A stretch of DNA of 64,000 bases from Protopterus annectens (lineage: Eukaryota; Chordata; Ceratodontiformes; Protopteridae). Made by a program: the position numbers and the translations under genes. The notes under the pieces are model-generated. The model searched no databases, was not told the origin of the DNA, and worked only from the letters and a program-made list of their open reading frames with translations. The stretch covers positions 869,073,864 through 869,137,863 of the forward strand of contig NC_056743.1 in the NCBI RefSeq assembly GCF_019279795.1, written 5' to 3'. Position 1 is the first letter of the stretch; the number at the start of each line of letters is the position of its first letter. Shown here piece by piece: positions 43,532 through 53,625 of the stretch.

Positions 43532-45353
43532 ATGTCAGACAAAGTAAATAATTGTTTAACTTGTGGGAAACAAATACCTCATAAGGATTTCCACTCTTAC
43601 TGCCTTCCTTGTTTAGGCCCAGACCACGACGTATCAGCTTGTCTAGCCTGTGCTTCCTTCAACCGACGGACACTTAGACGTTGGTCGGAGTTTGCAGAGG
43701 AGTTTTTTGGTCCCGCTTTTGCATACAAAATGCCGTCGGAGACTCCGACTACTCATTTAGCTAAAAAAGCGCAAGGAAAAGGACCGACACTCGCGGCCCG
43801 CGGTTTCGGCTGAAACCACGGTTAGGCCGACCGCGAGTGTCTCTGTTTCGGCTGAAACCGAGCCTCCGGTTCTTCCTTCGGCCGAAAACATGCCTCCGAT
43901 AGCCGAGGCCTCACAGAGCATGGCTGAATCTGCTACTGAATTTACTGCTACAGAAGCAGGCACCCAGGATTTGTCAGACACTATTCCTTTAGACATATCT
44001 ACCCCTGCACGTGGGGCTGCTAGACCCCCTGCTTCTATGTCTATCAAGGCGTTTGCCAGGGCTAAAGCAGCTAAATCTTCTAAGGCCTTACCTGCTAAAA
44101 CTCCTTCACATAGGCCTACCTCTAGTTCCCAAATACTCAGCCTGGCTGAGGATCTCATCCCTTTGATCAGGGGATCCCAACCTCACCCAGACAGGGCCTC
44201 TCAGCCCCCTCCAGACAAGAGGCCTAGGACTGAACCCCCGGAACCTGTCTCTACAGATTATTCCTCGGCTGACTCAGACATTACAGACCCTCACGAAGGC
44301 CCATATTCTCCTTATGAGGATTCTGATGCAGAAGACTCCATTCCTTCTGCTTCTCCTCCTGAAGAATTTTCCTTTGGGGAAACCTTGCATGCTATGAGGG
44401 AACACTTCCAATGGCAGGGCCAGGATTTTTCAGATTCAAGGAAAAGGCTAAGGACCTTTTTACACTTACCACAGCATAGGCCTTTAGCCATTCCGCCAGT
44501 ACTAACAGTTGTTGATGATGCATATAATGATGCCTGTACTGCCCCTGATTCTCTTCCTCCGGCCCCTGCCAAGCCAGACAGATATTACTGGGTCCCAGAC
44601 ACACACTACCATTTGTATAAGGCTCCTGTTGCAGACCCTGAAACCATTTCACAGGGCCCTAAAGGTGTGGCAGCTGCCTCTGCCAAAAACCCTCTTCCCT
44701 CTGAAAGGGAATCTAGAGCATTAGAGAGATGGGGTAAAAAGGTTTATACTTCTGCTACTCTTTCGGCCAGGGCCTTGAACTGTCATTTTCACATGATTCA
44801 GTACCAGGAATTTTTGTTAGACCAGCTAAATAAAAAACTGTCTTCTCCTGAACCTTTAGACCGCAAGTCCCTTCAGGATTTGGTACATAACTCTCAGCAG
44901 GTCAGTAACCATTTCTTAAAATGTGGCTATGATGCACTGGAGGCTTCCTTTAGATCAGCTATGACTGGAACAGTGATTCAAAGGCATGCCTGGTTAAAAG
45001 AACAATCCTTACCAGACCATGTTAAGTCAAAACTTCTAGATGCTCCCATGGAGAAACAAAGTTTGTTTGGCTCCCCTGCACAGGAGGTACTAAAGAAGGT
45101 GGAAGAAAAAGAAAAATCTCTCCAAACAGTCAAGGATTTCTTACAGGTCCAACCTCCGAGGTTTAGCATAAATTGGCCTTCGAAGAATTGGTCCTTTCCA
45201 GACAACTCTAGAGCGCAGAGAGGCAGAAATAGACGCCCCAGAGGCAGAGGTCAATCTAGGGGTGCCTACAGGGGACGTCAGTGGCAACCTACCAACCAGA
45301 GAAGTACTGCCACAGATTCAACTACAACCACTTCCACAGGACAGACACAATGA
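43532..45353 (+). pseudogene. DIRS-E gag-like ORF1, one frameshift
   Basis: Homologue of the DIRS-D gag, about 607 codons. The head is CLTCGKQIPHKDFHSYCLPC then LGPDHDVSACLAC. A one-base loss in the A-tract at about 43,762 (compare the LPKKKRKDKDRH of D) shifts the frame. The correct frame runs from about 43,770 to 45,353. C-terminal blocks: RYYWVPDTHYHLYK, ALERWGKKVYTSATLS, GYDALEASFRSAMTGTVIQRHAW and a basic RGRNRRPRGRGQSRGAYRGR tail that suggests RNA binding. Without that one base the whole ORF would be open. Confidence 0.9.
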
Positions 45354-47075
45354 CTTGGCTCTAGTTCCGCCTACCAGGGAACAACTGGAAGCACCCTTGG
45401 GCGGAAAGCTAGCTTTATTTTCCGACAACTGGCATTACATTACAGGAGACAAATGGACTTTACAAACAATAGACAAGGGCTACAGGTTTCACTTCCACAC
45501 TCTACCAAAAAGAGAGGAATGCCAAACCTACCACCAAGCCAAAAAACAGACGCTCTAAGACAAATCAACAACTTACTAAAGATGAGAGCTATAGAAGAGG
45601 TACCACCTATGGAACAAGGCCAAGGATTTTACTCCAGGCTTTTCCTTGTACCAAGAAAAGAAAATCAATGGAGACCTATTCTAGATTTGTCCGCACTGAA
45701 CACATACCTCATTGTTCCAAAATTCAAAATGCTGACCCTCCAGCAGCTTCTTCCCATGCTGGGCAAGGAGTCTTGGCTGGTGACTCTAGATCTCAAGGAG
45801 GCATACCTGCACGTCCCTGTATGACCAGATTGCAGAAGACACCTCAGATTTCATGCAGGATCAGAGCATTATCAATTCTCAGCATTGCCTTTTGGCTTAT
45901 CTACTGCGCCCAGAGTATTCACGAAATGCCTGGCATCAGTAATTGCTCATTGCAGGCTTCAGGGAATTCACATTTACCCATACCTGGACGACTGCCTAAT
46001 ACAAGCGGACAACAAGGCAAAATTAACAAAAGATTTGGAAAATGTCATACAACTGTTGCAAGCCTTGGGATACACAGTCAACATGCAAAAGTCAAGACTT
46101 GTACCATCCCAAAGGATAACATTCTTGGGTGCAGAACTGGATACATCAACTCAGATAGCATTTCTCACAGAAGAAAAACAAAAGCAACTACCAGCCTACT
46201 TCATGACATTAACAACACAAACTCGGCTTACTGCAAGGAAAGACCTGCAAGCCCTGGGCTACATGGCATCCTGCATAATATTGGTTCCACATGCCAGGCT
46301 GCATATGAGAAAGCTACAATGGTACCTAAGGAATGTATGGTCTCAACACAAGCACAGTCTAGAAGCCCAGATTCCAATAATTCCATGCCTGAAGCAAGAA
46401 TTCCTGTGGTGGGCTCAGGCCTGTCAGTTGAACAGAGGCTTGCCTTTCCACAAACCTCATCCAAGCCAGACCATCACCACGGACGCCTCAGACCTAGGAT
46501 GGGGGGCACACATGGTGGACAAGTGTATTCAAGGCCTATGGACCCAAGACCAGCTGAATCTACACATAAATTTAAAGGAGATGCTGGCAGTGAAACATGC
46601 GATCCAGGCATTCAGACCACTCCTTCAACAGGGTCATCTGCTGATAAGGACCGACAATACCACAGTCATGTGGTACATCAACAAACAGGGAAGTACACAT
46701 TCATATCCTCTATGCCGGATGGCAATGGACCTGTGGAATGTGGCCCTGAATCTCAACATTCAACTTCAGGCCAGATTTGTACCAGGAAGAGAAAATTCTC
46801 TAGCAGACACCTTAAGCAGAACTACCACGGATGCTCACGAATGGATGCTGCATCCAGATATCTTCAAAGCCATAACAAAGAAATGGGGACTACCAGAGAT
46901 AGACCTGTTCGCCTCCCCACACAACCACCAATTGAAGAAATTCTGCACAAGAGCATACCACCCACTTGCTTGGAGGGTGGACTCCCTTTCCTTCAGCTGG
47001 AAAAACCTGACAGCATATGCATTTCCACCTCTTCCCTTGATGTACAAAGTTTTACTGAAGATCAGAGAGGATTAG
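45262..47075 (+). pseudogene. DIRS-E RT/RNase H, two lesions
   Basis: Overlaps the gag tail in the +1 frame (from 45,262), as in DIRS-D. A frameshift lies at about 45,520 and a TGA at 45,822-45,824, which replaces a likely Arg codon. RT blocks: SRLFLVPRKENQWRPILDL (about 45,633), VTLDLKEAYLHVP (motif A, about 45,781-45,820), LPFGLSTAPRVFTKC (about 45,886-45,930), YPYLDDCL (YLDD at 45,981-45,992) and FLGAELDT. RNase H blocks: TTDASDLGWGAH, LKEMLAV, RTDNTTVMWYINKQGS and LADTLSR, the D-E-D-D set. It ends at 47,075 and overlaps the YR frame over most of its RNase H part. Confidence 0.9.
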
Positions 47076-48296
47076 CCAAGGGTAATCCTGATAGCTCCAG
47101 ACTGGCCGAGGCAACATTGGTACCCGCTACTGAGAAGCATGTCTCGGACACACGCATGGCCTCTACCTCTATGTCCCTTACTTCTAACACAGGACAACTA
47201 CAAGATACTACATCCAAACTTGAAAACACTGCAGCTAGCTGCTTGGAATATTGCATAAAACAAAATACCCCAGGCTTATCCCAGAGGGTTAAGGACATTA
47301 TCCTGGAGGCACGCAGACCCTCCACTAGGAAAACTTATTCAGCCAAGTGGAAAAGATACCTCATTTGGAGTGCAGCAAAGGGAGAAAATGTCTCATTGGC
47401 AAACATAGCACACATCCTGGAATATTTAGCAGAACTGTTCCACAATGGCCTGTCTTACTCCTCCATTAAGATTCATGCATCAGCAATTTCAGCAGAATAC
47501 AACATGGATCCTCCTGTCTTCTCTCATCCTCTACTCAGGCAGTTCTTGAGGGGAATCAGAAATGTAAAACCTCCAATAAAACCACCTTTACCTACATGGG
47601 ATCTCAACTTTGTGCTGGAAAAGTTAACACTTCCCCCTTTGAACCAGCAGCAACAGCAGAATTACAGTTCTTGTCTTGGAAAACTGCTTTCCTGCTAGCA
47701 ATCACTTCAGCAAGAAGGGTATCTGAGTTACAGGCATTAATGGCAGTACAACCCTTCCTTATCTTCCATCAGGACAGAGTCTCTCTGAGAACTAACCCTA
47801 CCTTTATGCCAAAAGTGGTCTCCAGAGTATCATTGAACCAAGCGATTCATTTACCTACATTCTTCCCCAACCCACAGAACAGGGGGGAAAGGCTGCTACA
47901 TACCTTGGATGTGCACAGACAATTACGCTACTATCTGGACAGAACTAAGACCAGCAGAAAAACTGACCAGCTTCTGGTAGCATATGCAACAGGAATGCAA
48001 GGAAAAGCAATTTCAAAACAGACAATCTCAAAATGGATAGGAAATTGCATTCGATTTTGCTACTCTTTTCATGGAAAGACAACTCCTGAAAATATCAGAC
48101 CTCATTCCACAAGAGCTAAGCCACCACTACAGCTTTCCTACGAGGAGTGGCTACCAAAGACATTTTAGAAGCTGCTACTTGGAGCTCCGTGCATACATTT
48201 GCCAAGCATTATAATCTTCCCTTATATTCTAGATTCCGAGCAGGTTTTGCAACTGCTGTTTTGCAAGGGATCTTAACTACACCATCTCTATCTTAG
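45668..48296 (+). pseudogene. DIRS-E tyrosine recombinase with long overlapping N-terminus
   Basis: A -1-frame ORF that is open from 45,668 through the RNase H gene to 47,698, then continues in shifted frames to 48,296. The overlapping N-terminal part is Ser/Thr/Pro/His-rich with no known domain. The YR proper starts near 47,275 with RVKDIILEARRPSTRKTYSA, then ILEYLAELFHNGLSYSSIKI. The catalytic blocks are TSARRVSELQAL (about 47,704), RPHSTRA (about 48,098-48,118) and HTFAKHYNLPLYS in another frame (about 48,193-48,230). Frameshifts are at about 47,640 and 48,118. Confidence 0.88.
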
Positions 48297-48329
48297 TGCC
48301 TCCTCCCCCAGTTTGGCTATGGTATTCTA

Positions 48330-48427
48330 CCCATATGTTAGGACTGCAGATGCATCCTTGAAGGACATAGTACAGTTTTGTACCTACCATAAATGTAGAT
48401 GTCCGATAGGTATGCATCTGCAGTCAG
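48330..48427. repeat. DIRS-E internal complementary region
   Basis: 48,330-48,368 is the reverse complement of the left terminus (from 43,225). 48,370-48,427 is the reverse complement of the right terminus (up to 49,479). The base between (A, 48,369) marks the joint. DIRS-D has the same at 57,467-57,566. Confidence 0.92.
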
Positions 48428-48533
48428 GATTACCCACCCTCCTTCCCCGTGGTATTCCTAGGGTATTTACCCCTCTTTTAGCTAGCTGGGGGAATCTATT
48501 ATGGTGTACTTGTTTGTATATATGTATATATAT

Positions 48534-49162
48534 GGTTCCCATTCAGAAGCCTGAAACATCATAAGCCTGAAAATCAAAATCCTGAAACCAAAAGCCTGAA
48601 AATTCAGAATCCTGAAAACTCAAAATCCTGAAAGCCCAAAATCCTGAAAGACCAAAATCCTGAAACTCAAAATCCTGAAAACACAAATAATGCTAATATG
48701 TCACTATAAAGACACTAATATCTACCAACTGACCCTGACCCTAACCCTAACCCTAAGGTCCGTCACTATCGCACATTCACCTGACCCGCGCCCTAACCCT
48801 AACTCACTTAAACCGCCCCTAACCCCAATATTTGTCACTGTTGCGTACATGCCTAACCTGCCCTAACCCTAACTCACTTAAACCGCCCCTAACCCTAAAA
48901 TAAAACCAACCGCACACTTACCTGACCCCAACGCATGACCTAACACCACAGGGCTAACAATAGCAAAGCCACAATGACATCAGTATGTCTATTTTGTGTT
49001 TTCAGGATTTTGAGTTTCAGGATTTTGGTCTTTCAGGATTTTGGTCTTTCAGGATTTTGGGCTTTCAGGATTTTGAGTTTTCAGGATTCTGAATTTTCAG
49101 GCTTTTGGTTTCAGGATTTTGATTTTCAGGCTTATGATGTTTCAGGCTTCTGAATGGGAACC
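48534..49162. mobile_element. 629-bp foldback element with telomere-like core
   Basis: Inverted arms 48,534-48,687 (154 bp) and 48,993-49,162 (170 bp) appear identical, except that the right arm has one more 16-bp unit. Each arm is a string of 9 or 10 CCTGAAA units spaced by 5-9 variable bases and begins GGTTCCCATTCAGAAGCC. The 305-bp core has CCCTAA-type runs (about 48,730-48,752) and a perfect 36-bp direct repeat at 48,790-48,825 and 48,860-48,895. There is no ORF. It lies in a TA-rich stretch of the DIRS-E tail, so the target duplication is hidden. No superfamily could be assigned. Confidence 0.85.
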
Positions 49163-49182
49163 ATATATATATATATATATTT
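49163..49182. repeat. (AT)n run at the foldback insertion site
   Basis: Short AT array directly right of the foldback element, with TATATAT also directly to its left. It may include the duplicated target. Confidence 0.85.
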
Positions 49183-49262
49183 TTATATTGTTTGCTCTCT
49201 ACTGTTTGGTATTATTTGCATTTATCCAAATTTAGCCTTCCTTGGGGGCACCTGGCATCTGG

Positions 49263-49479
49263 GGCAAGAAACACTGAGGAAAATGGCGTCGGCTGATGCC
49301 TTTATACCCAATAAACAACAGCTATGACGTCGGGTGAAGTGCGACATCAGCCGAGGCCAGACCCAGACTTTGGAATCCGGCCGACCGAAGGGCTGCCTGA
49401 GGCAGGACAACCCATATGTTAGGACTGCAGATGCATACCTATCGGACATCTACATTTATGGTAGGTACAAAACTGTACT
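49263..49479 (+). repeat. DIRS-E right ITR
   Basis: Inverted partner of 43,225-43,410, with an outer extension shared with the ICR. On the minus strand it carries a TATAAAGG (about 49,300-49,307) and a GACGTCAT-type site (about 49,324). Confidence 0.9.
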
Positions 49480-49976
49480 TTCTCCGCTCCAATATTCCCA
49501 TTGAGAACTCCACTCTGTTGTAAATGCAAGCTGCTACCATTCCCATTAGGAGCAACACTCTGTTGTTGATTAATTCCACTAACGTTCAACTGTTGGTTAA
49601 CCGAAGCAGTTCTTTCGATGTTGTCAACACCAACAGTTATGTTTCTCTGTTCGATTGAGGGAGAAGTGCGAGAGCTGTTGTGTAACGGTAGAGTTGGCGC
49701 TTGCGCACCAGCATTAACAAAGTTACCGCTAGGATTTAAAATCCTTTGAGACAGATTGTCTACCTTGGTTAAAAGAAGATTTATCAAGATGGTCAAGTCA
49801 TTTTGCGACATGAAATTAGTCGCTTGCATAATTCTAGGTCCGGAACTATTTAAACCTGCTTGCTGCTGTCCTTCTGCACCAGAAGGAAAATCTTCATTTT
49901 GAGTAAATAATAAGGGCTGACTGTCCATTCTAATCCGCTCATTCCCTTGCTCAGCTGGTTTGTTTGCCTCCGACAT
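49480..49976 (-). pseudogene. PLE1 copy 1 ORF1, N-terminal part
   Basis: Starts at the ATG at 49,976 (MSEANKPAEQGNERIRMDSQ). The same frame is open farther upstream into the terminal repeat, but that part reads as a hydrophobic translation of non-coding DNA. The protein is rich in Gln, Asn and Ser (NQQLNVSGINQQQSVAPNGN). It is cut after NIGAE by DIRS-E and resumes at 43,224. No known domain. Confidence 0.75.
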
Positions 49977-50010
49977 AACAAACAATTGAACCACAAAAAA
50001 CGAGCAAACA

Positions 50011-50160
50011 AGTGAAAAACTGTAAAGGCAGCGAATCCAAAAAGCAAGGAACAGGCAGAATGTCAAATAACCCTTTAATACGTGAGCGCTTTTGACAAGG
50101 AAATTTTCCTCACCTTCATCAGATAAAATTGAAACAACAGTGGGCTTTCATTGCCATGTT
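50011..50160 (-). repeat. PLE1 internal terminal repeat (copy 2/copy 1 junction)
   Basis: Same sequence as 39,271-39,420. Copy 2 ends and the copy 1 leader begins here, as in head-to-tail PLE tandems. The hammerhead core is altered (GAAA to AAAA, + about 50,090). Confidence 0.85.
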
Positions 50161-50768
50161 AAATAATTAAATTGGCAGTGACATCACAATGATTTTCCAA
50201 CATTTAAAGAAATACTAAGTATTTACTTTAAAACCTTATTTACATAGAAACATTGGCTCGAGAACAAAAGCCAGTCAATATTTTTTAAAATAATTCAATA
50301 CTAAGATCCCATCATTAACTAAAATATATATTATAAACCTATTATCTTAATGACAAATAATCTTAAAACATCAGACAAAAGGCAAAAAAGACAAAAAGGC
50401 AAAAGGACAAAAGGACAGGCAAGCAGGAATCTAAATTACATATAAATACATAAATAAAAAAGCAAGCATATATAAATGCACATATATAAGGTACAGTACT
50501 CTAAACTGTATATATAACATGATGTACTCTATACATATAATGCTGATCTAGTTGGCAGATGTTATATCAAAACTATATAATGCTTGCTTATGAAAAAATG
50601 GTTCCAAAATTGATAGTACTACTGAATAATACAAGACTTATGACCATACAAGTAAATGGCAAAACCAGATTTTTTCTATATGTGTATATATACATATGTA
50701 TAAATTTAAATATACCAAATATGGGTATAAATAGATAAACAAATAGAATAATATTATTTTTCATCTAT
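50161..50768 (-). other. PLE1 copy 2 3' UTR
   Basis: Nearly identical to 39,421-40,013. The main difference is a duplicated AAAAGGACA unit at about 50,400. No gene. Confidence 0.7.
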
Positions 50769-53118
50769 TTAATGCCATCAATTTCAAGAAACATTTGATG
50801 GACAATATCTCATTGAGCCCAGGAGGTATATAGGCTGCAGTACGTATCTGCCAAAAAGCTTCTTGCTCTTCCAATCTTAACTGCCAAGGCCCTCCTCTAA
50901 TGTGTGGTTGAACCTAATGTATTACTGCGAAATGAAAACAATGCTCTGAATTGTTATATATATGTTTTGCAAGAGCGTTGTTCAAATCACCTCTGTTCAT
51001 AGCATATATATGTTCATATATTCGTTTTTTTAGTGGTCTATCGGTTTTACCTATGTAAAAAGCTGAACACTTTTTACATATTGCCGCATAGACCACTCCA
51101 TTAGAATTACAGTTGAAAGAGCCTTGGATAGTATACTTTTTGCCAGCCATTTCTACAACAGGACTAACCAAAATGTGTTTACAATAATGACATGTGCCAC
51201 ATCTTCTCATGCCTAACCCCTTCTTATTTGTTTTAGTTCTTTCTAACAGTTGTTTAAGATTTGGGCCACGCCTATACGTGATCTTCAGTTTTTCTCCCAG
51301 AAGTTTAATCAACTGTTGATCTTCTAAAATAATTTTCCAATTCTTAAACATAATGTTGTTAATAGCATGAGCGTCAATGCTATAAGTAAAAAGAAAACTG
51401 GTATTAAACCCTGTGTCATGATTGCAACTTTTCACAACCATGTTACCCCCACAAAGTAATGGTCTAAAATGTCCAGATTCTCTTTTAGTGTAAACGTCTT
51501 GTTTGATATCATCTACAAAACAATATGGATAACCTCTTGTTAGAAACATAGATTGAATATTATCACATTCATTTCTAAAATCAATTAAATTAGACACCAT
51601 TCGGGCAGCCCGTACAAATTGTCCCTTCACTACGCTCCTTTTTTGGTGTATTGGGTGGGAACTATTAAAGTGAAGGTAGTTGTTCGAAAAAGTAGGTTTT
51701 CTAAAAATACTTGATCTGAACTGTCCCAAATTCAGGTCTTTAGTTATTTTTACATCAAGAAATGAAATTTCGCTCAGACCCACAGTGTGAGTGAATTCCA
51801 AAAATTCAGTCATATTTGACATACTCTCGACAAAGGATGGAATAGTGTCAACAGAACTTTTCCACAAGAAAAACATGTCATCTTGGTACCTAGTGTACCA
51901 AGTGACATTTTCCTTGTACAATTCACTTTGGAACAAAAACTCATGTTCCCAATATGCTAGAACACTGTTTGCAAATGTACATCCACAGGGGGAACCCATG
52001 GCAATACTTGATGTTTGTAAATAATATTCATTTTTAAACATAAGATAGTTACTACCAAGGATAATGTCTAATAGTGTTTCTACTAGATACATCTGGTCAC
52101 TTGGTACTCCTTTCCTAAGCATAAAATCGGTTGTCCATTGGATTTCTACTCTGTGTGGGATAACCGTATAAAGGTCTTTAATATCAACCACTAAGAAAAT
52201 TACAGAAGGGTCGAATTAAATTTTTCCAATATTTTCAAGAAAGCTCCAAGAATCTCTGCAGATTTGAGCTTCTTGTTTTAATAAAGGTTTAAGGATGTTG
52301 TCCACCAGTTTGGCACACGCATACGTAACTGACCCTCTACCATCCACAATAGGTCTAAGGGGAGGGTCGATAAGATTTTTATGTATTTTAGGTGTGCCAA
52401 ACAAGGTTGGAGTCCTTGGAGCTGTCGTTGTCAAATATTGCAATAAATTAGAATCTATGGTGCCTTCAAGAAATAAATCATCTAATGTTTCTTTGATTTT
52501 CTTGTTTACAATATTAACCTCATTAAGGCTGAAGGGAGCATAAGGGCCTGTATGAAGATATTCTAGCATTTTATTTTCATATTCAAAATTGTCCATGAAA
52601 ATGAGGCCGCCCCCTTTATCAGGTGCCATGACTCTAATGTGGCACTCATTAAGTAAATCAATGAAAGCCAACTCGGCATCATTGATATTCAAACTAGTTT
52701 TTGTCTTGTTGCCAAACATATAATGATGTTTATTCATTGCTCGAAGGTCCAACTCACACATTCTCTCAAACATATTGAGAGTATTGTTAAGTGGTGGATT
52801 GAAAACACTAGATACTCTCTGTGTATCAAGCAGAGAAGGAGTGTTTCCTAAAAGTACCGTAAGATTTAATTTACGGACATACAGTTTTAAATCAACAATG
52901 ATACTAACAAGATTGCAGTTTTTATCGGGGACAAACGACAGGCCCTTAGATAAAAATTCAGTGATATTTGCATCAATTGTTAAAATAGTATAATTATAAA
53001 CTTTAAAGTCCCCATTATTATTAAATAAAATGGTTGGCTTTTCTTCAACATTCACTACGTTATTGGTAACGCCTTGTCCTGGGGTTAACGCCTGCGTTGA
53101 TTGCCCCTTTTCTTTTTT
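50769..53118 (-). pseudogene. PLE1 copy 2 ORF2: RT and GIY-YIG endonuclease
   Basis: Close copy of 40,014-42,357. It keeps the Lys-Arg stretch (DVYTKRESGHFRP) that copy 1 lost. Only two nonsense changes are seen: a TAA at about 52,216 (KIEFD to KI-stop-FD) and a TAG at 50,914 (CAG to TAG, in VIHQVQ). RT blocks TTAPRTPTLFGTPKIHK, DIKDLYTVIPHRVEI, SIAMGSPCGCTFANS (the usual Gly before Ile is Ser) and TRYQDDMFFLW, plus GIY-YIG FYIGKTDRPLKKRIYEH, are all present. Confidence 0.9.
53081..53118 (-). promoter_or_regulatory. Predicted -1 frameshift site, PLE1 copy 2
   Basis: A AAA AAG at + 53,112-53,118, the same 4-base spacer and the same GGGG/CCCC hairpin (53,081-53,107) as in copy 1. Confidence 0.65.
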
Positions 53119-53516
53119 TGATAATTGCGTCCCCGATAATTGTTGTTCGTTGTGGTGTTCCTGGAGGTAGTCCCTCTCTGAAAACCCTGATTGTTATTCG
53201 ATGCATTGCCATCCATATCTGACCCTTGGTTGACGATGTTATTACTATTTCTCCCCTGGTGATCATTATTAGCTCCCTGGTTTCTAATACGTTCACTTCT
53301 TTGGACTGGTTGTAATTCGTTATCCTCCCCAGGGGTAGTATTGTTGGTGCTTGATTCATCTACACCTCCTTCAACAGGTTGTCTCCAGGTAGCAACCTGA
53401 CCAAATGGGGGTGAGGGGTAGGCAGTGTTATTTTGATATTCTATGACATCTCTATCAATTTTTCTTTTTTTATTTTTTACCATTTTTTCAATAGCAATTT
53501 CTATACTAGATAACAC
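53085..53516 (-). pseudogene. PLE1 copy 2 ORF1, C-terminal remnant
   Basis: Only the last 143 codons of ORF1 remain, from the SSIEIAIEKMVKNKKRKIDR block to the N/R-rich tail. The 5' truncation joins directly to the inverted terminal-repeat piece at 53,517, at a CTC/CTCACG microhomology. Confidence 0.85.
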
Positions 53517-53611
53517 TCACGTATTAAAGGGTTATTTGACATTCTGCCTGTTCCTTGCTTTTTGGATTCGCTGCCTTTACAGTTTTTCACTTGTTTGCTC
53601 AGTTTTTGTGG
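53517..53611 (+). repeat. Inverted PLE1 terminal-repeat piece
   Basis: Plus-strand copy of the end sequence from CACGTATTAAAGGGTTATTT, just 3' of the hammerhead core, through CAGTTTTTCAC to GTTTGCTCAGTTTTTGTGG, the start of the PLE leader. It is opposite in orientation to both PLE1 copies. Confidence 0.88.
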
Positions 53612-53625
53612 TACTATAAGATATA
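53612..53625. repeat. PLE1 target-site duplication, right copy
   Basis: TACTATAAGATATA, identical to 39,257-39,270. Confidence 0.92.

Larger units (their letters stand above)
43225..49479 (+). mobile_element. DIRS-E retrotransposon nested in PLE1
   Basis: Close relative of DIRS-D: about 5.6 kb plus a 629-bp foldback insertion. It starts ATGTCCTTC and ends CTGTACT. Joining its flanks restores the PLE1 ORF1 frame across NIGAE and NNSNLAD, which shows insertion without duplication. It has both ITRs, gag, RT/RNase H, YR and the ICR. Defects are few: a one-base loss in gag, one nonsense codon and one or two frameshifts in the RT and YR genes. It is the innermost full element of the nest. Confidence 0.92.
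39271..53611 (-). mobile_element. PLE1 head-to-tail Penelope-like tandem (interrupted by DIRS-E)
   Basis: Two minus-strand PLE copies. Copy 2 is 53,516-50,011, lacking the ORF1 N-terminus, with an inverted 95-bp piece at its 5' end (53,517-53,611). Copy 1 is 50,010-49,480 plus 43,224-39,271, complete at about 4.5 kb, with DIRS-E inserted in ORF1. The shared end sequence (AGTGAAAAACTGTAAAGGCA) occurs at 39,271 and 50,011 directly and at 53,575-53,591 inverted. A 14-bp target duplication flanks the tandem. This matches the known Penelope habit of partial tandems with a truncated, partly inverted upstream copy. Confidence 0.9.

Noticed and set aside
48730..48900. Interstitial telomere from chromosome fusion
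   Set aside because: The CCCTAA runs are short, interrupted and enclosed in the inverted arms of a transposable element, so they belong to that element.
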